A model generated the notes under the pieces. The model saw nothing but the letters and a program-made list of their open reading frames with translations. It ran no database searches and was not told where the DNA came from. Positions 51,258-59,055 of a stretch of 64,000 bases of DNA are shown in pieces. A program made the translations under genes and the position numbers. Position 1 is the first letter of the stretch; each line of letters begins with the position of its first letter. The stretch is from Campylobacter concisus (GTDB taxonomy: Bacteria; Campylobacterota; Campylobacteria; Campylobacterales; Campylobacteraceae): positions 62,001-126,000 of the forward strand of contig NZ_CABPVS010000003.1 in assembly GCF_902460845.1 (NCBI RefSeq). The letters are read 5' to 3'.

Positions 51258-51719
51258 ATGATAACAAAAGAGAGTAAAAAAGATGTTTTTTGGGCGCTTG
51301 CATTTGGGCTTGGACTTTTTATATTTAGCATCATTGGCTACTTTTATCTAGCTCTTGGCACAGCGTCTCTCTTTGGCATCATCATTGGCGCTCTCTCAGC
51401 GTTCTTTTGTGTTAGAAAAATTTTTCAAAACAACTTTTTACGTATTGAAGATGATGGATTTATTATCACAAAAGGCTCAAAAAGTATAAAATTTTACTTT
51501 AAAGATATCGACGAAATCGCCATTAAGAGTTTTGGCGATAAGAAAAAAGTCGAAACTTTAAGCGTAAAATTTAAGAAAAACCGTCTTGATAGAGATGCTT
51601 GCTTTGGGTTAGTGCAACCACTAGGTGATGATTTGATCATCATTTTTGATAAATACGAACTCTCGAAATTTACCATTTCAAAAGAGCTAAGAGATAGGCT
51701 TAATAATTTTAGAGCATAA
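51258..51719 (+). CDS. small membrane protein with PH-like domain
   Basis: 153 residues. Two membrane helices at about 10-55 (VFWALAFGLGLFIFSIIGYF then a second) are followed by a compact cytoplasmic domain with alternating strands and a final helix, a pattern like bacterial PH domains. Unknown function. It lies 11 bases after moaE and may be co-transcribed. Its C-terminal half has a close partial copy at 58142-58396. The ATG at 51258 is preceded by AAGGA; a GTG one codon earlier is also open. Confidence 0.62.
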   Translation: MITKESKKDVFWALAFGLGLFIFSIIGYFYLALGTASLFGIIIGALSAFFCVRKIFQNNFLRIEDDGFIITKGSKSIKFYFKDIDEIAIKSFGDKKKVETLSVKFKKNRLDRDACFGLVQPLGDDLIIIFDKYELSKFTISKELRDRLNNFRA

Positions 51720-51912
51720 TTAAATCAACCTATGATCTAAAAATTTTTATATAACAATTATCAAAATTTTATACATTTTTTCACATTAAATTTACACCAT
51801 TTAGCTACTCTTGCAAAAATAAAATTAAGCATTTTATCTACAATAGACTCGTAATTATGGATTAAAAATTTAAAGGATGACTTACATCAACTTTTATAAA
51901 GGGTTTTGCTAC

Positions 51913-51943
51913 TATAATTATGATAAAAGAAATCATAATTATA
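51913..51943 (+). promoter_or_regulatory. operator dyad over the -10 box of the barrel/ABC operon
   Basis: Perfect 12-base inverted arms (TATAATTATGAT at 51913-51924 and ATCATAATTATA at 51932-51943) are separated by seven bases. The first six bases, TATAAT, form a consensus -10 box preceded by TTTGCTAC, so transcription would begin near 51925, inside the dyad. A repressor bound here would block the promoter. The core TGATAAAAGAAATCA shares ten of fourteen positions with a Fur box, so Fur is one candidate, but the outer arms are better matched than Fur requires. Confidence 0.65.
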
Positions 51944-51962
51944 TCTTTAAAAAGGAGTTTAC

Positions 51963-53810
51963 ATGAGGCCCATTTTAAGCCTAGCAGTTCTTTCATCACT
52001 GCTTCTAGCAAATGAAGCAAATTTAGACATTATAAAGCCTATTAGAGAATTTGCTCCGCCACCAGTCATTACGCCAAACGTTGCACAAAGCGCCTTTGTA
52101 GAAAATCAGTTTGACCGCACTCAAAGAGGCGAATACCCATTTGTTACAAATTTACTTGATAACTCAGCTGATATGTTTCATATCTCAGCTGGAATGTATG
52201 GCAAAAGCTTTTACAACTCATCGCTTTTTAAATATCGCGGCGCAAATTTTTATACGATTTTAAACGCAAATTTCACCAAAGCAAATAGCTATAAAGATGG
52301 CAGTGGCAAAAGATGGGACTATGGCTACAATAGGCAAGGCCAAAGCGCTATCTTAGGTTTCGTACCAAATGATCTTAGCGAGCTTAGGCTTACGTTTTTA
52401 AGGGATAATATCGATAAAGACAAGCAGCCAGAGCACGAGATGGACGCTTTTAAAACGACAAGAAAAGTTGGCAAGCTAAATATTAGATTAGGCGAAGAAG
52501 ATCTTTCAAATACGCTAAATTTTGAATTTGTCCTAAAAAAAGTTGAGCGAAAAGCTGATAATTTTCATCTAAGAGATGCCAATCAAAATGTAAAAGTGGA
52601 TTTAAAGAGAAATATATTTGAGACAAATCTAAAATATGACGCTGACTTTGCAAGCTTTCACAATCAAATAGGCGCTGGCTTTGAAAAAGATAAACATGAC
52701 GGCAAAAGATACATGAAACAAGGCAACAACTGGGTCTTTAACGGATACAGATTTGCCGATGTTAGAAATGATAAATTTATGCTCTTTGACACACTTGCTT
52801 ATAAATTCAATGAGGCAAACGAAGCTTCTCTTGCTTTAAAATATGAAGATCAAAAAAGCAAGCTCAACGGACTTGATACTAAATATTTTGCACCAAATCC
52901 AATTAGCACCACTCGCAGGCTACTTCGTCAAATTTACGGTGAAGACGTAAGTGATAAGATCAAAAAAGACGCTTTTAGCGCAAGTTTAAAATATAAATTC
53001 AAACCAAACGATAAAGATATCTATTTTGCAAAACTTGAGAGTTTATCTCGTTTGCCAAGCAACATGGAGCGTTTTAACGCACTTTATGGCGCAGGCGATA
53101 AAGGCTGGATAGCAAATCCAAATTTAGAGCCAGAAAGACACAATAGAGCAGTTCTTGGCTTTAAATTTGGCAGTGAGTTTTACAAAGAATACCTAAACTC
53201 TTTGCAAAACAAAGACGCATTTAGCTTTGGAGGACATTTCATCGCTGATAGCGTTAAAAATTTAATCATTTTTGATAGAAGACACTCAAAAGCTGCCACG
53301 TCACTAAACAAAAATGCTGTCATCTCAAGAAACGTTGACGCAACGCTTTATAGTGTAAATTTCAATACAGAATATAGCTTTGCAAGGCACTTTGGCTTAA
53401 AAAGCTCACTTTACTACAACTATGGACAAAATAAAACCGATGGCAGGCCACTTTATCAAATAAGGCCTTTTGAGGCAAATTTTGCATTTGACTACAAAGA
53501 CTATGCAAGTTTTGGTAGCTACAACCTAGGCACTGCACTAAGACTAGTTTCAAAGCAAACTAGAGGTGATTTTAGCAAGCAAAATGGCTTAGGCATCGAT
53601 AAAAAAGAGGCGGCAAAAGGATTTGGCTTGCTCGATCTTTATGGTGGCGTAGAGTTTAAAAACAAAGTTGGCATAAGATTTGGCGTAGCAAATTTATTTA
53701 ATAAAGATTATGCGGAATTTATCAGCGGTGATCACGTAGCAGCACTTGATCCAGTAGTCGTTCATGCCCCTGGCAGGACATTTTTCATTAGCTTTCACAG
53801 CAGTTTTTAA
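51963..53810 (+). CDS. plugless TonB-receptor-like outer-membrane barrel (OprC/NosA-like)
   Basis: 615 residues. After a signal peptide (to about residue 18) only some 55-60 residues precede barrel strands beginning near GEYPFVTNLL. None of the plug hallmarks (IRG, DG, VEVLRGP, YG) is visible, although a typical receptor needs about 130 residues for its plug. The barrel itself looks like a copper-type receptor (OprC/NosA): NANFTKANSYKDGSGKRWDY, LGFVPNDLSELRLTFLRDN, LESLSRLPSNMERFNALYG, and the ending NLFNKDYAEF with HAPGRTFFISF and terminal Phe. It heads the operon and is followed by a binding protein, permease and ATPase. An open channel, or one gated by another protein, is implied. Confidence 0.78.
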   Translation: MRPILSLAVLSSLLLANEANLDIIKPIREFAPPPVITPNVAQSAFVENQFDRTQRGEYPFVTNLLDNSADMFHISAGMYGKSFYNSSLFKYRGANFYTILNANFTKANSYKDGSGKRWDYGYNRQGQSAILGFVPNDLSELRLTFLRDNIDKDKQPEHEMDAFKTTRKVGKLNIRLGEEDLSNTLNFEFVLKKVERKADNFHLRDANQNVKVDLKRNIFETNLKYDADFASFHNQIGAGFEKDKHDGKRYMKQGNNWVFNGYRFADVRNDKFMLFDTLAYKFNEANEASLALKYEDQKSKLNGLDTKYFAPNPISTTRRLLRQIYGEDVSDKIKKDAFSASLKYKFKPNDKDIYFAKLESLSRLPSNMERFNALYGAGDKGWIANPNLEPERHNRAVLGFKFGSEFYKEYLNSLQNKDAFSFGGHFIADSVKNLIIFDRRHSKAATSLNKNAVISRNVDATLYSVNFNTEYSFARHFGLKSSLYYNYGQNKTDGRPLYQIRPFEANFAFDYKDYASFGSYNLGTALRLVSKQTRGDFSKQNGLGIDKKEAAKGFGLLDLYGGVEFKNKVGIRFGVANLFNKDYAEFISGDHVAALDPVVVHAPGRTFFISFHSSF

Positions 53811-53821
53811 AGGAGAAAAAG

Positions 53822-54787
53822 ATGTTAAATAGAAGAAAATTTTTAGGACTTAGCGCAGCTTTAGGCGTTAGTGCATTTGCACCAAATTTATTTGCAAAAG
53901 AGAGCTTTACTATGTGGGGTGCACCAGCGATCCCAAGCGTTATCATGGCGGTTGCTGCGCTGCAAGGCGAGTTAAACAAAACTTATGATGTAAGTCTAAA
54001 TATATGGAAAACACCAGATCAGCTGCGTGCAGGCGTAGCTAGCGGGGATATCAAAGTCACGATGTCACCATCAAATGTCGCTGCAAATTTAAGAAACCAA
54101 GGGCTTGATTTTGCGATGTTAAATTTACTGACACTTGGCGTTATGAACGCTATGGTTAAGGATGAAAAGATCAAAAATTTAGAGGATTTTGTAGGCAAAA
54201 AGCTCATCATGCCATTTCGAGGCGACATGCCTGATCTTGTTCTAAGAGCGCTTTGCAAGAAGCGAGGCATAGACGTTAATAAGATAGACATCACCTATAC
54301 AGCAACGCCACCCGAAGCTCTGCTTTTATTTTTACAAAAAGATTTTGACATTTTAATAGTCCCACAACCTCTTGGTGAAGCGACTATTTTGCGTGGTAAA
54401 AAAGCAGGTGTTAGCGTGCATTACTCAGTTGATTTTCCAAAAATTTGGGGCGAGAGCTTTGGTACAAAACCGATAATCCCAATGGCTGGCATTATCGTAG
54501 AAAGAGGCTTTTACGAGAAAAACTTAAATCTATTTGACACGCTTCATAGCGATCTTAAAAATGCACTTTCATGGATACTTGAAAACAAGCAAAGTGCAGC
54601 AAAGATAGGCTCAAGCTACCTGCCAGCTCCAGAAGTAGCACTTGCAAATGCTTTTGATAAGGCAAATTTAACGGTTACAAAAGCAAATGAACTGCAAAAT
54701 GAGATCATGGCATTTTTTGAAGAAATTTATCAGTTTAATCCAAAATTTCTAGGCGGCAAGATGCCAGATAAAGGTCTATTTTTATGA
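53822..54787 (+). CDS. ABC transporter substrate-binding protein (NMT1/SsuA-like)
   Basis: 321 residues with a twin-arginine-like start (NRRKFLGLSAALGVSAFA) for export. The two-lobe fold of the NMT1/TauA/SsuA class is suggested by MWGAPAIPSVIMAV at the N-terminus, KLIMPFRGDMPDLVLRALC, and FDILIVPQPLGEA between lobes. Substrate cannot be predicted; family members bind sulfonates, nitrate, thiamine precursors and others. It lies 11 bases after the barrel gene and overlaps the permease start by four bases. Confidence 0.83.
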   Translation: MLNRRKFLGLSAALGVSAFAPNLFAKESFTMWGAPAIPSVIMAVAALQGELNKTYDVSLNIWKTPDQLRAGVASGDIKVTMSPSNVAANLRNQGLDFAMLNLLTLGVMNAMVKDEKIKNLEDFVGKKLIMPFRGDMPDLVLRALCKKRGIDVNKIDITYTATPPEALLLFLQKDFDILIVPQPLGEATILRGKKAGVSVHYSVDFPKIWGESFGTKPIIPMAGIIVERGFYEKNLNLFDTLHSDLKNALSWILENKQSAAKIGSSYLPAPEVALANAFDKANLTVTKANELQNEIMAFFEEIYQFNPKFLGGKMPDKGLFL

Positions 54788-55581
54788 TACTAATTGATGG
54801 CATTAAAAAAGATCGCTCAAGCTTTTTAAAAATAATTGACTATTTTTGGGGCGGATTTAGCGGATTTGCCGTAGTTTTTTTGATCTTAGCCATTTGGCAA
54901 GTGGGAAGCGAGTTTAGCTCCCCACTCTTGCTTCCACCACCAAAAGATGTATTTTTAAAAGCCTGTGAAATTTTAAAAGATTATAAAAACAGCGAGATAA
55001 ACATAACGCTTTGCAGATCACTGATCGGAGTTTGCTCGGCAACATTTTTTGGTATATTTTTAGGGCTAATAGCAGGTAGTTTTAAAAGTTTTGCAGCCCT
55101 TTTAAAGCCTGTTATTACCTTGCTTTTGTCGATGCCACCAATTATTTGGATAGTGCTTGCTATTTTTTGGTTTGGATTTGGAAATTTTAGCACCGTTTTT
55201 ACTATCTTTATAACCGTTTTACCGCTTACTTTTGCAAGCTCAGCAGTTGCTATGAGTAGTGTAGATGAGGAGCTAAAAGAGATGTTTGACGCTTATAATC
55301 TAGGAATTTTAAAAAAGATAAGACACCTTTACATCCCGCATCTTACGAGCTACATAATAAGCTCTATTAGCGTAGCTGTCGCAATGGGTGTAAAGATAGT
55401 CATAATGGCTGAGCTACTAGGTGCAAATAACGGCATGGGAGCAAAGATAGCAAATGCAAGGGCAATGCTTGAAACAACCGAGGTAATGGCGTATGTTCTT
55501 TTAAGCATCACTCTTATCATGCTTTTTGAATACCTCATCATCGAGCCATTAAAAATAGCTTTGATGCCTTGGAGAAGATGA
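54784..55581 (+). CDS. ABC transporter permease (SsuC/TauC-type)
   Basis: 265 residues and six membrane helices. The permease EAA loop is visible around SVDEELKEMFDAYNLGILKKIRHLYIPHL (residues about 160-188), and MAELLGANNGMGAKIANAR follows near the C-terminus as in SsuC/TauC-type permeases. It forms the membrane channel for the binding protein encoded just before. Overlaps of four bases with that gene and one base with the ATPase gene show tight coupling. Confidence 0.9.
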   Translation: MILIDGIKKDRSSFLKIIDYFWGGFSGFAVVFLILAIWQVGSEFSSPLLLPPPKDVFLKACEILKDYKNSEINITLCRSLIGVCSATFFGIFLGLIAGSFKSFAALLKPVITLLLSMPPIIWIVLAIFWFGFGNFSTVFTIFITVLPLTFASSAVAMSSVDEELKEMFDAYNLGILKKIRHLYIPHLTSYIISSISVAVAMGVKIVIMAELLGANNGMGAKIANARAMLETTEVMAYVLLSITLIMLFEYLIIEPLKIALMPWRR

Positions 55582-56270
55582 TGCTTGAGCTTAAAAATGT
55601 AGAGTATGAAATTTTAAGAGATAAGGTCGTAAGGAATTTTAGTCTAAATGTAAAAGGTGGCGAGGTAGTGACGCTTTTTGGGCCATCAGGATGTGGCAAA
55701 ACAACGATACTTCGGCTTATTAGCGGACTAAATGAGCCTAGAAAAGGAAAAATTTTTAATAGCTTTAAAAAGACTACATATTTTTTCCAAGAAAATCGCC
55801 TGCTTACATGGAAAAATGCTCTTGAAAATGTGCTTTTAGTTATGGATAAACCAGACATTAACGCTGTTTTAGAGCTTTTTAAAAAGGTTGGACTAAGTCA
55901 AAAGGACACTTTAAAATACCCAAGCGAGCTAAGTGGCGGCATGAGACAAAGGGTAGCTTTCGTAAGAGCGGTCGTAACAAAGCCTGATCTACTTTTAATG
56001 GATGAGCCTTTTTCTGGGCTTGATTATGATATGAAAGAAATTTTAATTGAAATTATTGGCCAAAGAGTAAGTGAAGGTATGAGCGTAGTTCTCGTCACAC
56101 ACGATAGAATGGAAGCTGTCAAGATGTCAAATAGAATTTATTTCCTATCAAGTAAAGGCGCTGTCATACAAAGAGAACTTGAAATAGACAAAGATTTCAA
56201 AGAGCGCGATTTTACGTTTATTAGCAAGATAATAGATGAAAATTTCAAAGGGCAAATTTATTATGATTAA
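55581..56270 (+). CDS. ABC transporter ATPase (SsuB/TauB-type)
   Basis: 229 residues with Walker A FGPSGCGKTT, a short Q-loop FFQENRLLTWKNALENV, signature LSGGMRQRVAF and Walker B LLLMDEPFSGLD with the switch His in VLVTHDR. The SsuB/TauB/NrtD subgroup is indicated by this signature and by the partner permease. I chose the second of two tandem ATG codons (55581), which has better spacing to GGAGAAG. It energises import of the substrate captured by the upstream binding protein. Confidence 0.9.
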   Translation: MLELKNVEYEILRDKVVRNFSLNVKGGEVVTLFGPSGCGKTTILRLISGLNEPRKGKIFNSFKKTTYFFQENRLLTWKNALENVLLVMDKPDINAVLELFKKVGLSQKDTLKYPSELSGGMRQRVAFVRAVVTKPDLLLMDEPFSGLDYDMKEILIEIIGQRVSEGMSVVLVTHDRMEAVKMSNRIYFLSSKGAVIQRELEIDKDFKERDFTFISKIIDENFKGQIYYD

Positions 56271-57369
56271 TAACTTTTTTACTCATCCTATGAGGATATT
56301 TTTCTTAATGAGTGCCGCCTGTGCGGTGCTTGGTGCTAGTGTGTTTTTTACTCCAACTGATTTTGTGAGTTTGCATAAATTTATATTTTTGCAACTTTTT
56401 TTAGCGCTTGCTTATGCTGGATTTTTGCTAACTGGACTAACCGATTGGACAAATTTTCAAGCATCTTTAAAAATACATGCTTATATATTATTTTCACTCT
56501 TTTTTATAAGCTTTATCTTGGCATTTTTTAGCCTATTTTTAGCACACTGCTTTATCGCTCTTTTTTGGCTTTACTTGGTTTTGCTTTGTCTTTATATGAT
56601 CTGGCAGGATAAAAACGATGATCAATTTGGCGTGCTTGGCTTTTTATTTGGCATTTTAGGCTTTGAAATTTATTATCTAATAAGCGGCAATGAAAAATTT
56701 CTAAATTTACAAGTTTTCATCCACGTAATCGCTATCTTACTCATCTCGTACCGCGTTAGTGTCGTGCTTGGAAAAGAAGCGTTAAAAAGAGAAGAAGGCA
56801 TGGATGAAGCTGTTTTTGTGCCAAATTTTATCTATAAAAATATCGCTATCTGCTGCGTTTGCGCCTTTTTGCTTTTTAATATATTTTTTGAAGCAAGTAT
56901 GGGTGTCTATTATGCCGCGATAGCTTGTGGAAGTGCGGTACTTGCAAAGCTTAAAGAATGGCACTATAAAGAGCTTTTTAAGCATAGCTTTGTACTTTTA
57001 TACTATTTTATGCAACTATTTTTAGCGCTTGGATTTTTGGGAATCGGCTTTAGCGGTATTTTTGGACTCCATCTTGAAACAAATTTTATGCATCTAATAG
57101 CGATAAATTCAGTAATTTTTAGCGTGATGCTTATATTTAATGTCGCAGGACTTCGTCATAGCGGACAAGAACTTGAGTTTTTACGCCTTAGTAAGATTGC
57201 TTTTATTTTAGTTCTTTTAGCTGGCATTAGCAGAGGAATTTTGGCTTATTTTTGGAGTGGCTTTTACATTCATTTACCAGCAACACTCATAGCAATCGCT
57301 TTTGTTTTTTGGCTCATAAATTTTTATGTGATCTTTAGGGATAACGATTTTAGCGATGATCCAGAGTAA
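56263..57369 (+). CDS. NnrS-like polytopic membrane protein
   Basis: 368 residues with about 12 membrane helices. The opening FFTHPMRIFFLMSAACAVLG and the segment LALAYAGFLLTGLTDWTNF resemble NnrS, a haem- and copper-containing membrane protein tied to nitric-oxide tolerance. The match is by general pattern, so the call is tentative. The start is ATG 56263, eight bases inside the ATPase gene. It is the last gene of the barrel/ABC operon, so its cofactor metal or its NO link may tell what the importer carries. Confidence 0.62.
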   Translation: MINNFFTHPMRIFFLMSAACAVLGASVFFTPTDFVSLHKFIFLQLFLALAYAGFLLTGLTDWTNFQASLKIHAYILFSLFFISFILAFFSLFLAHCFIALFWLYLVLLCLYMIWQDKNDDQFGVLGFLFGILGFEIYYLISGNEKFLNLQVFIHVIAILLISYRVSVVLGKEALKREEGMDEAVFVPNFIYKNIAICCVCAFLLFNIFFEASMGVYYAAIACGSAVLAKLKEWHYKELFKHSFVLLYYFMQLFLALGFLGIGFSGIFGLHLETNFMHLIAINSVIFSVMLIFNVAGLRHSGQELEFLRLSKIAFILVLLAGISRGILAYFWSGFYIHLPATLIAIAFVFWLINFYVIFRDNDFSDDPE

Positions 57370-57397
57370 AAAGATATTAAAAATTTATTCACTAATT

Positions 57398-57420
57398 AAA
57401 AAGAGTTTTTAAGTCTTTTT
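57398..57420 (+). terminator. terminator of the barrel/ABC operon
   Basis: A seven-base stem AAAAAGA/TCTTTTT with a nine-base loop lies 28 bases after the NnrS-like stop and ends in a T run. It separates the operon from yceI. Confidence 0.6.
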
Positions 57421-57480
57421 TGAAGTAAGTGGATATATAATTTGCGATATTTATTATCAATATTATAAAAAGGATTCTTT

Positions 57481-58026
57481 ATGAACAAACTTACTTCTGT
57501 TGCTTTAGCAGCTTCATTTTTTGCAGTTTCAGCTCTTGCATTTAGCGTAGAAGGTGAACCAAAGGTAACATTTACTGGCTACAAGCTAGCAAATAAGACA
57601 GCCGTACCAGGTACTTTTAAAACGATAAATTTTAAAAGTCAAGAAAATGCAAATTTTGCTGATTTTTTAAAGAGCTTTGAATTTAAGCTAGAGCCAAAAG
57701 ATATCGACACAAAGCTGCCTGACCGCGATAAAAGGATTGGCATTATTTTCGATAGCAAGGCAGTAGATGGCAAGATCGTAGCAGTAAGTGGCGACGATAA
57801 GGCTGGAGAAATGGATGTTGAGCTTAGCATAAATGGCAATTCAAAAACTTTTAAAACAAAATATGAAGTGCAAAATGGCAAGCTAGTAGCAAAATTTTCA
57901 GTTGATCTTGTAAATGATTTGAAGCTAAATGAAAGCTTTGATAAATTTGCCGCTGCCGCCAAACCATTTCACGGCGGAAAGAGCTATCCAGATGTAGATG
58001 TTGGCTTTGAAGCGGTGATAAAATAA
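57481..58026 (+). CDS. YceI-family periplasmic protein
   Basis: 181 residues with a signal peptide (LAASFFAVSALAF). The mature part matches YceI lipocalin-like proteins: VTFTGYKLANKTAVPGTFK, DVELSINGNSKTF, and the C-terminal FHGGKSYPDVDVGFEAVIK. The family binds isoprenoid lipids or is induced by acid or alkali. A consensus-like TATTATAAAAAGG stretch before the start gives promoter and ribosome site. It may be separately expressed from the NnrS-like gene 111 bases upstream. Confidence 0.82.
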   Translation: MNKLTSVALAASFFAVSALAFSVEGEPKVTFTGYKLANKTAVPGTFKTINFKSQENANFADFLKSFEFKLEPKDIDTKLPDRDKRIGIIFDSKAVDGKIVAVSGDDKAGEMDVELSINGNSKTFKTKYEVQNGKLVAKFSVDLVNDLKLNESFDKFAAAAKPFHGGKSYPDVDVGFEAVIK

Positions 58027-58100
58027 CTTTCAAATTCGGCGCCAGTAAATTAGCTTGCGCCGAAGTTACCTCTTTATCCTAGTTTCTTATTTTGTGATAC

Positions 58101-58128
58101 CGAAAAATCGAAGATGACGGATTTTTCG
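58101..58128 (+). terminator. hairpin after yceI
   Basis: A nine-base perfect stem CGAAAAATC/GATTTTTCG with a ten-base loop lies 75 bases after the YceI stop. It may be a terminator, although no T run follows beyond the arm itself. It is at the edge of the G+C-richer island. Confidence 0.45.
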
Positions 58129-58141
58129 CGGCAAGAATGCG

Positions 58142-58396
58142 AAATTTTATTTTAAAGATATCGACGAAATCGGCATCCCCGAGATAGACACCAAGCACAA
58201 AATCGACGTTTTAAACGTGAGATTTAAACGGGGCAAACTAGACCGCGAGGCAGCTGACGGTCTTATGCAGCCTATCGGCGACGATGACGCCGTGATATAC
58301 GACAAATACGAACTCTCAAAGTACGAGATTTTTAAAATTTTAAAGCAGAAATTTGAGGCGCTAAGCGTGCAAAAAAGCGAAAATAAGAAAAAGTAA
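58142..58396 (+). pseudogene. relic of the PH-like membrane protein gene (C-terminal part)
   Basis: 84 codons in one open frame without a start. It begins KFYFKDIDEIG and continues with KIDVLNVRFKRGKLDRE, DGLMQPIGDDD and YDKYELSKYEIFK. These align with the C-terminal half of the protein encoded at 51258-51719 (KFYFKDIDEIA, LSVKFKKNRLDRD, GLVQPLGDD, FDKYELSKFTI). The first 28 bases are almost identical in DNA and the rest diverges with much higher G+C. It has lost its membrane helices and start. It looks like a leftover from a related gene of a higher-G+C Campylobacter brought in with the next gene. Confidence 0.8.
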
Positions 58397-58943
58397 AATT
58401 TGTCTCGGCCCGCCGGCGCCAAATTTGATTTTTGACTTTGGCGACCGAAAATTTGCGAATTTGACCAAAATTTGAGCCAAATTCGCAAGGCTAAATTTAT
58501 TTATTAAAATACGCCGCGAGTGCGCTTAGCACGACTAAAAAAGATAGTGAAGTTTTTGAAGAGTTTAAATTTTTCCTTTTGTTGTTATTTGAGTGGGCGC
58601 AGGGTTTGAGCGACTGGAGATTGAGAGCTTTAAATTTACTCAAATTGGCATTAATAAAATTTGCGCGATTATAGCTAAATTTAAACGCTTTTCGGTGTGG
58701 AAGCTTAAATTAAATTTGATGTAAAATTTGAATGCTAGCGGTGCAAAATTTAAACTAGAAATTTAAATACTACATAGCAAAGCGCGGTATTTTTTGCTTA
58801 GATGAGGCGAAATTTCTACTTCACTTCGCTTGTAGCTGCAAGTAGAAGTGACGAAATTTTCGCTCCAAGACTAGACATATAGTCTGTCGCGGGGGCAAAA
58901 ATTTCAAATCTATTTAAATATACCCACTAAATAGGGAGAAGTA
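58397..58943. other. gene-free stretch with inverted repeats
   Basis: About 550 bases with no convincing gene on either strand. The first third is G+C-rich and the rest AT-rich. Two hairpins are visible: CACTTC/GAAGTG at 58822-58850 with an inner CTTG/CAAG, flanked by an imperfect outer arm of GCGAAA type (58807 onward, and up to 58863); and AGACTA/TAGTCT at 58868-58885. A further, larger nested repeat follows at 58944. No tRNA fold was found. Confidence 0.6.
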
Positions 58944-59042
58944 TTTTTGCCTTAATCAAGGCGGATTTAAATTTTATGACGGGAGCGTATATGAAATACG
59001 TGACCGAGTAAAATTTAAATACAACGCAGAGTAAGGCAAAAA
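58944..59042. repeat. three-level nested inverted repeat
   Basis: Three perfect pairs of arms enclose one another: TTTTTGCCTTA with TAAGGCAAAAA (58944-58954, 59032-59042), ATTTAAATTTTA with TAAAATTTAAAT (58965-58976, 59009-59020), and CGTAT with ATACG (58986-58990, 58996-59000). The unpaired segments between levels are nearly equal in length on the two sides (10 and 11, 9 and 8 bases). It ends 13 bases from the stop of the dehydrogenase gene. It could be a terminator, a folded RNA or a palindromic repeat element. Confidence 0.75.
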
Positions 59043-59055
59043 GACAAGCCTAAAT

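Noticed and set aside
58147-58488. Open frame of 113 codons on the minus strand
   Set aside because: It lies opposite the relic of the PH-like gene, whose protein similarity to 51258-51719 is clear on the plus strand; the minus translation has no recognisable features.
58030-59050. Possible tRNA-Sec (selC) or other tRNA in the largest intergenic gap
   Set aside because: No acceptor stem with T and D arms could be drawn, and no anticodon loop with TCA. The visible hairpins do not form a cloverleaf.
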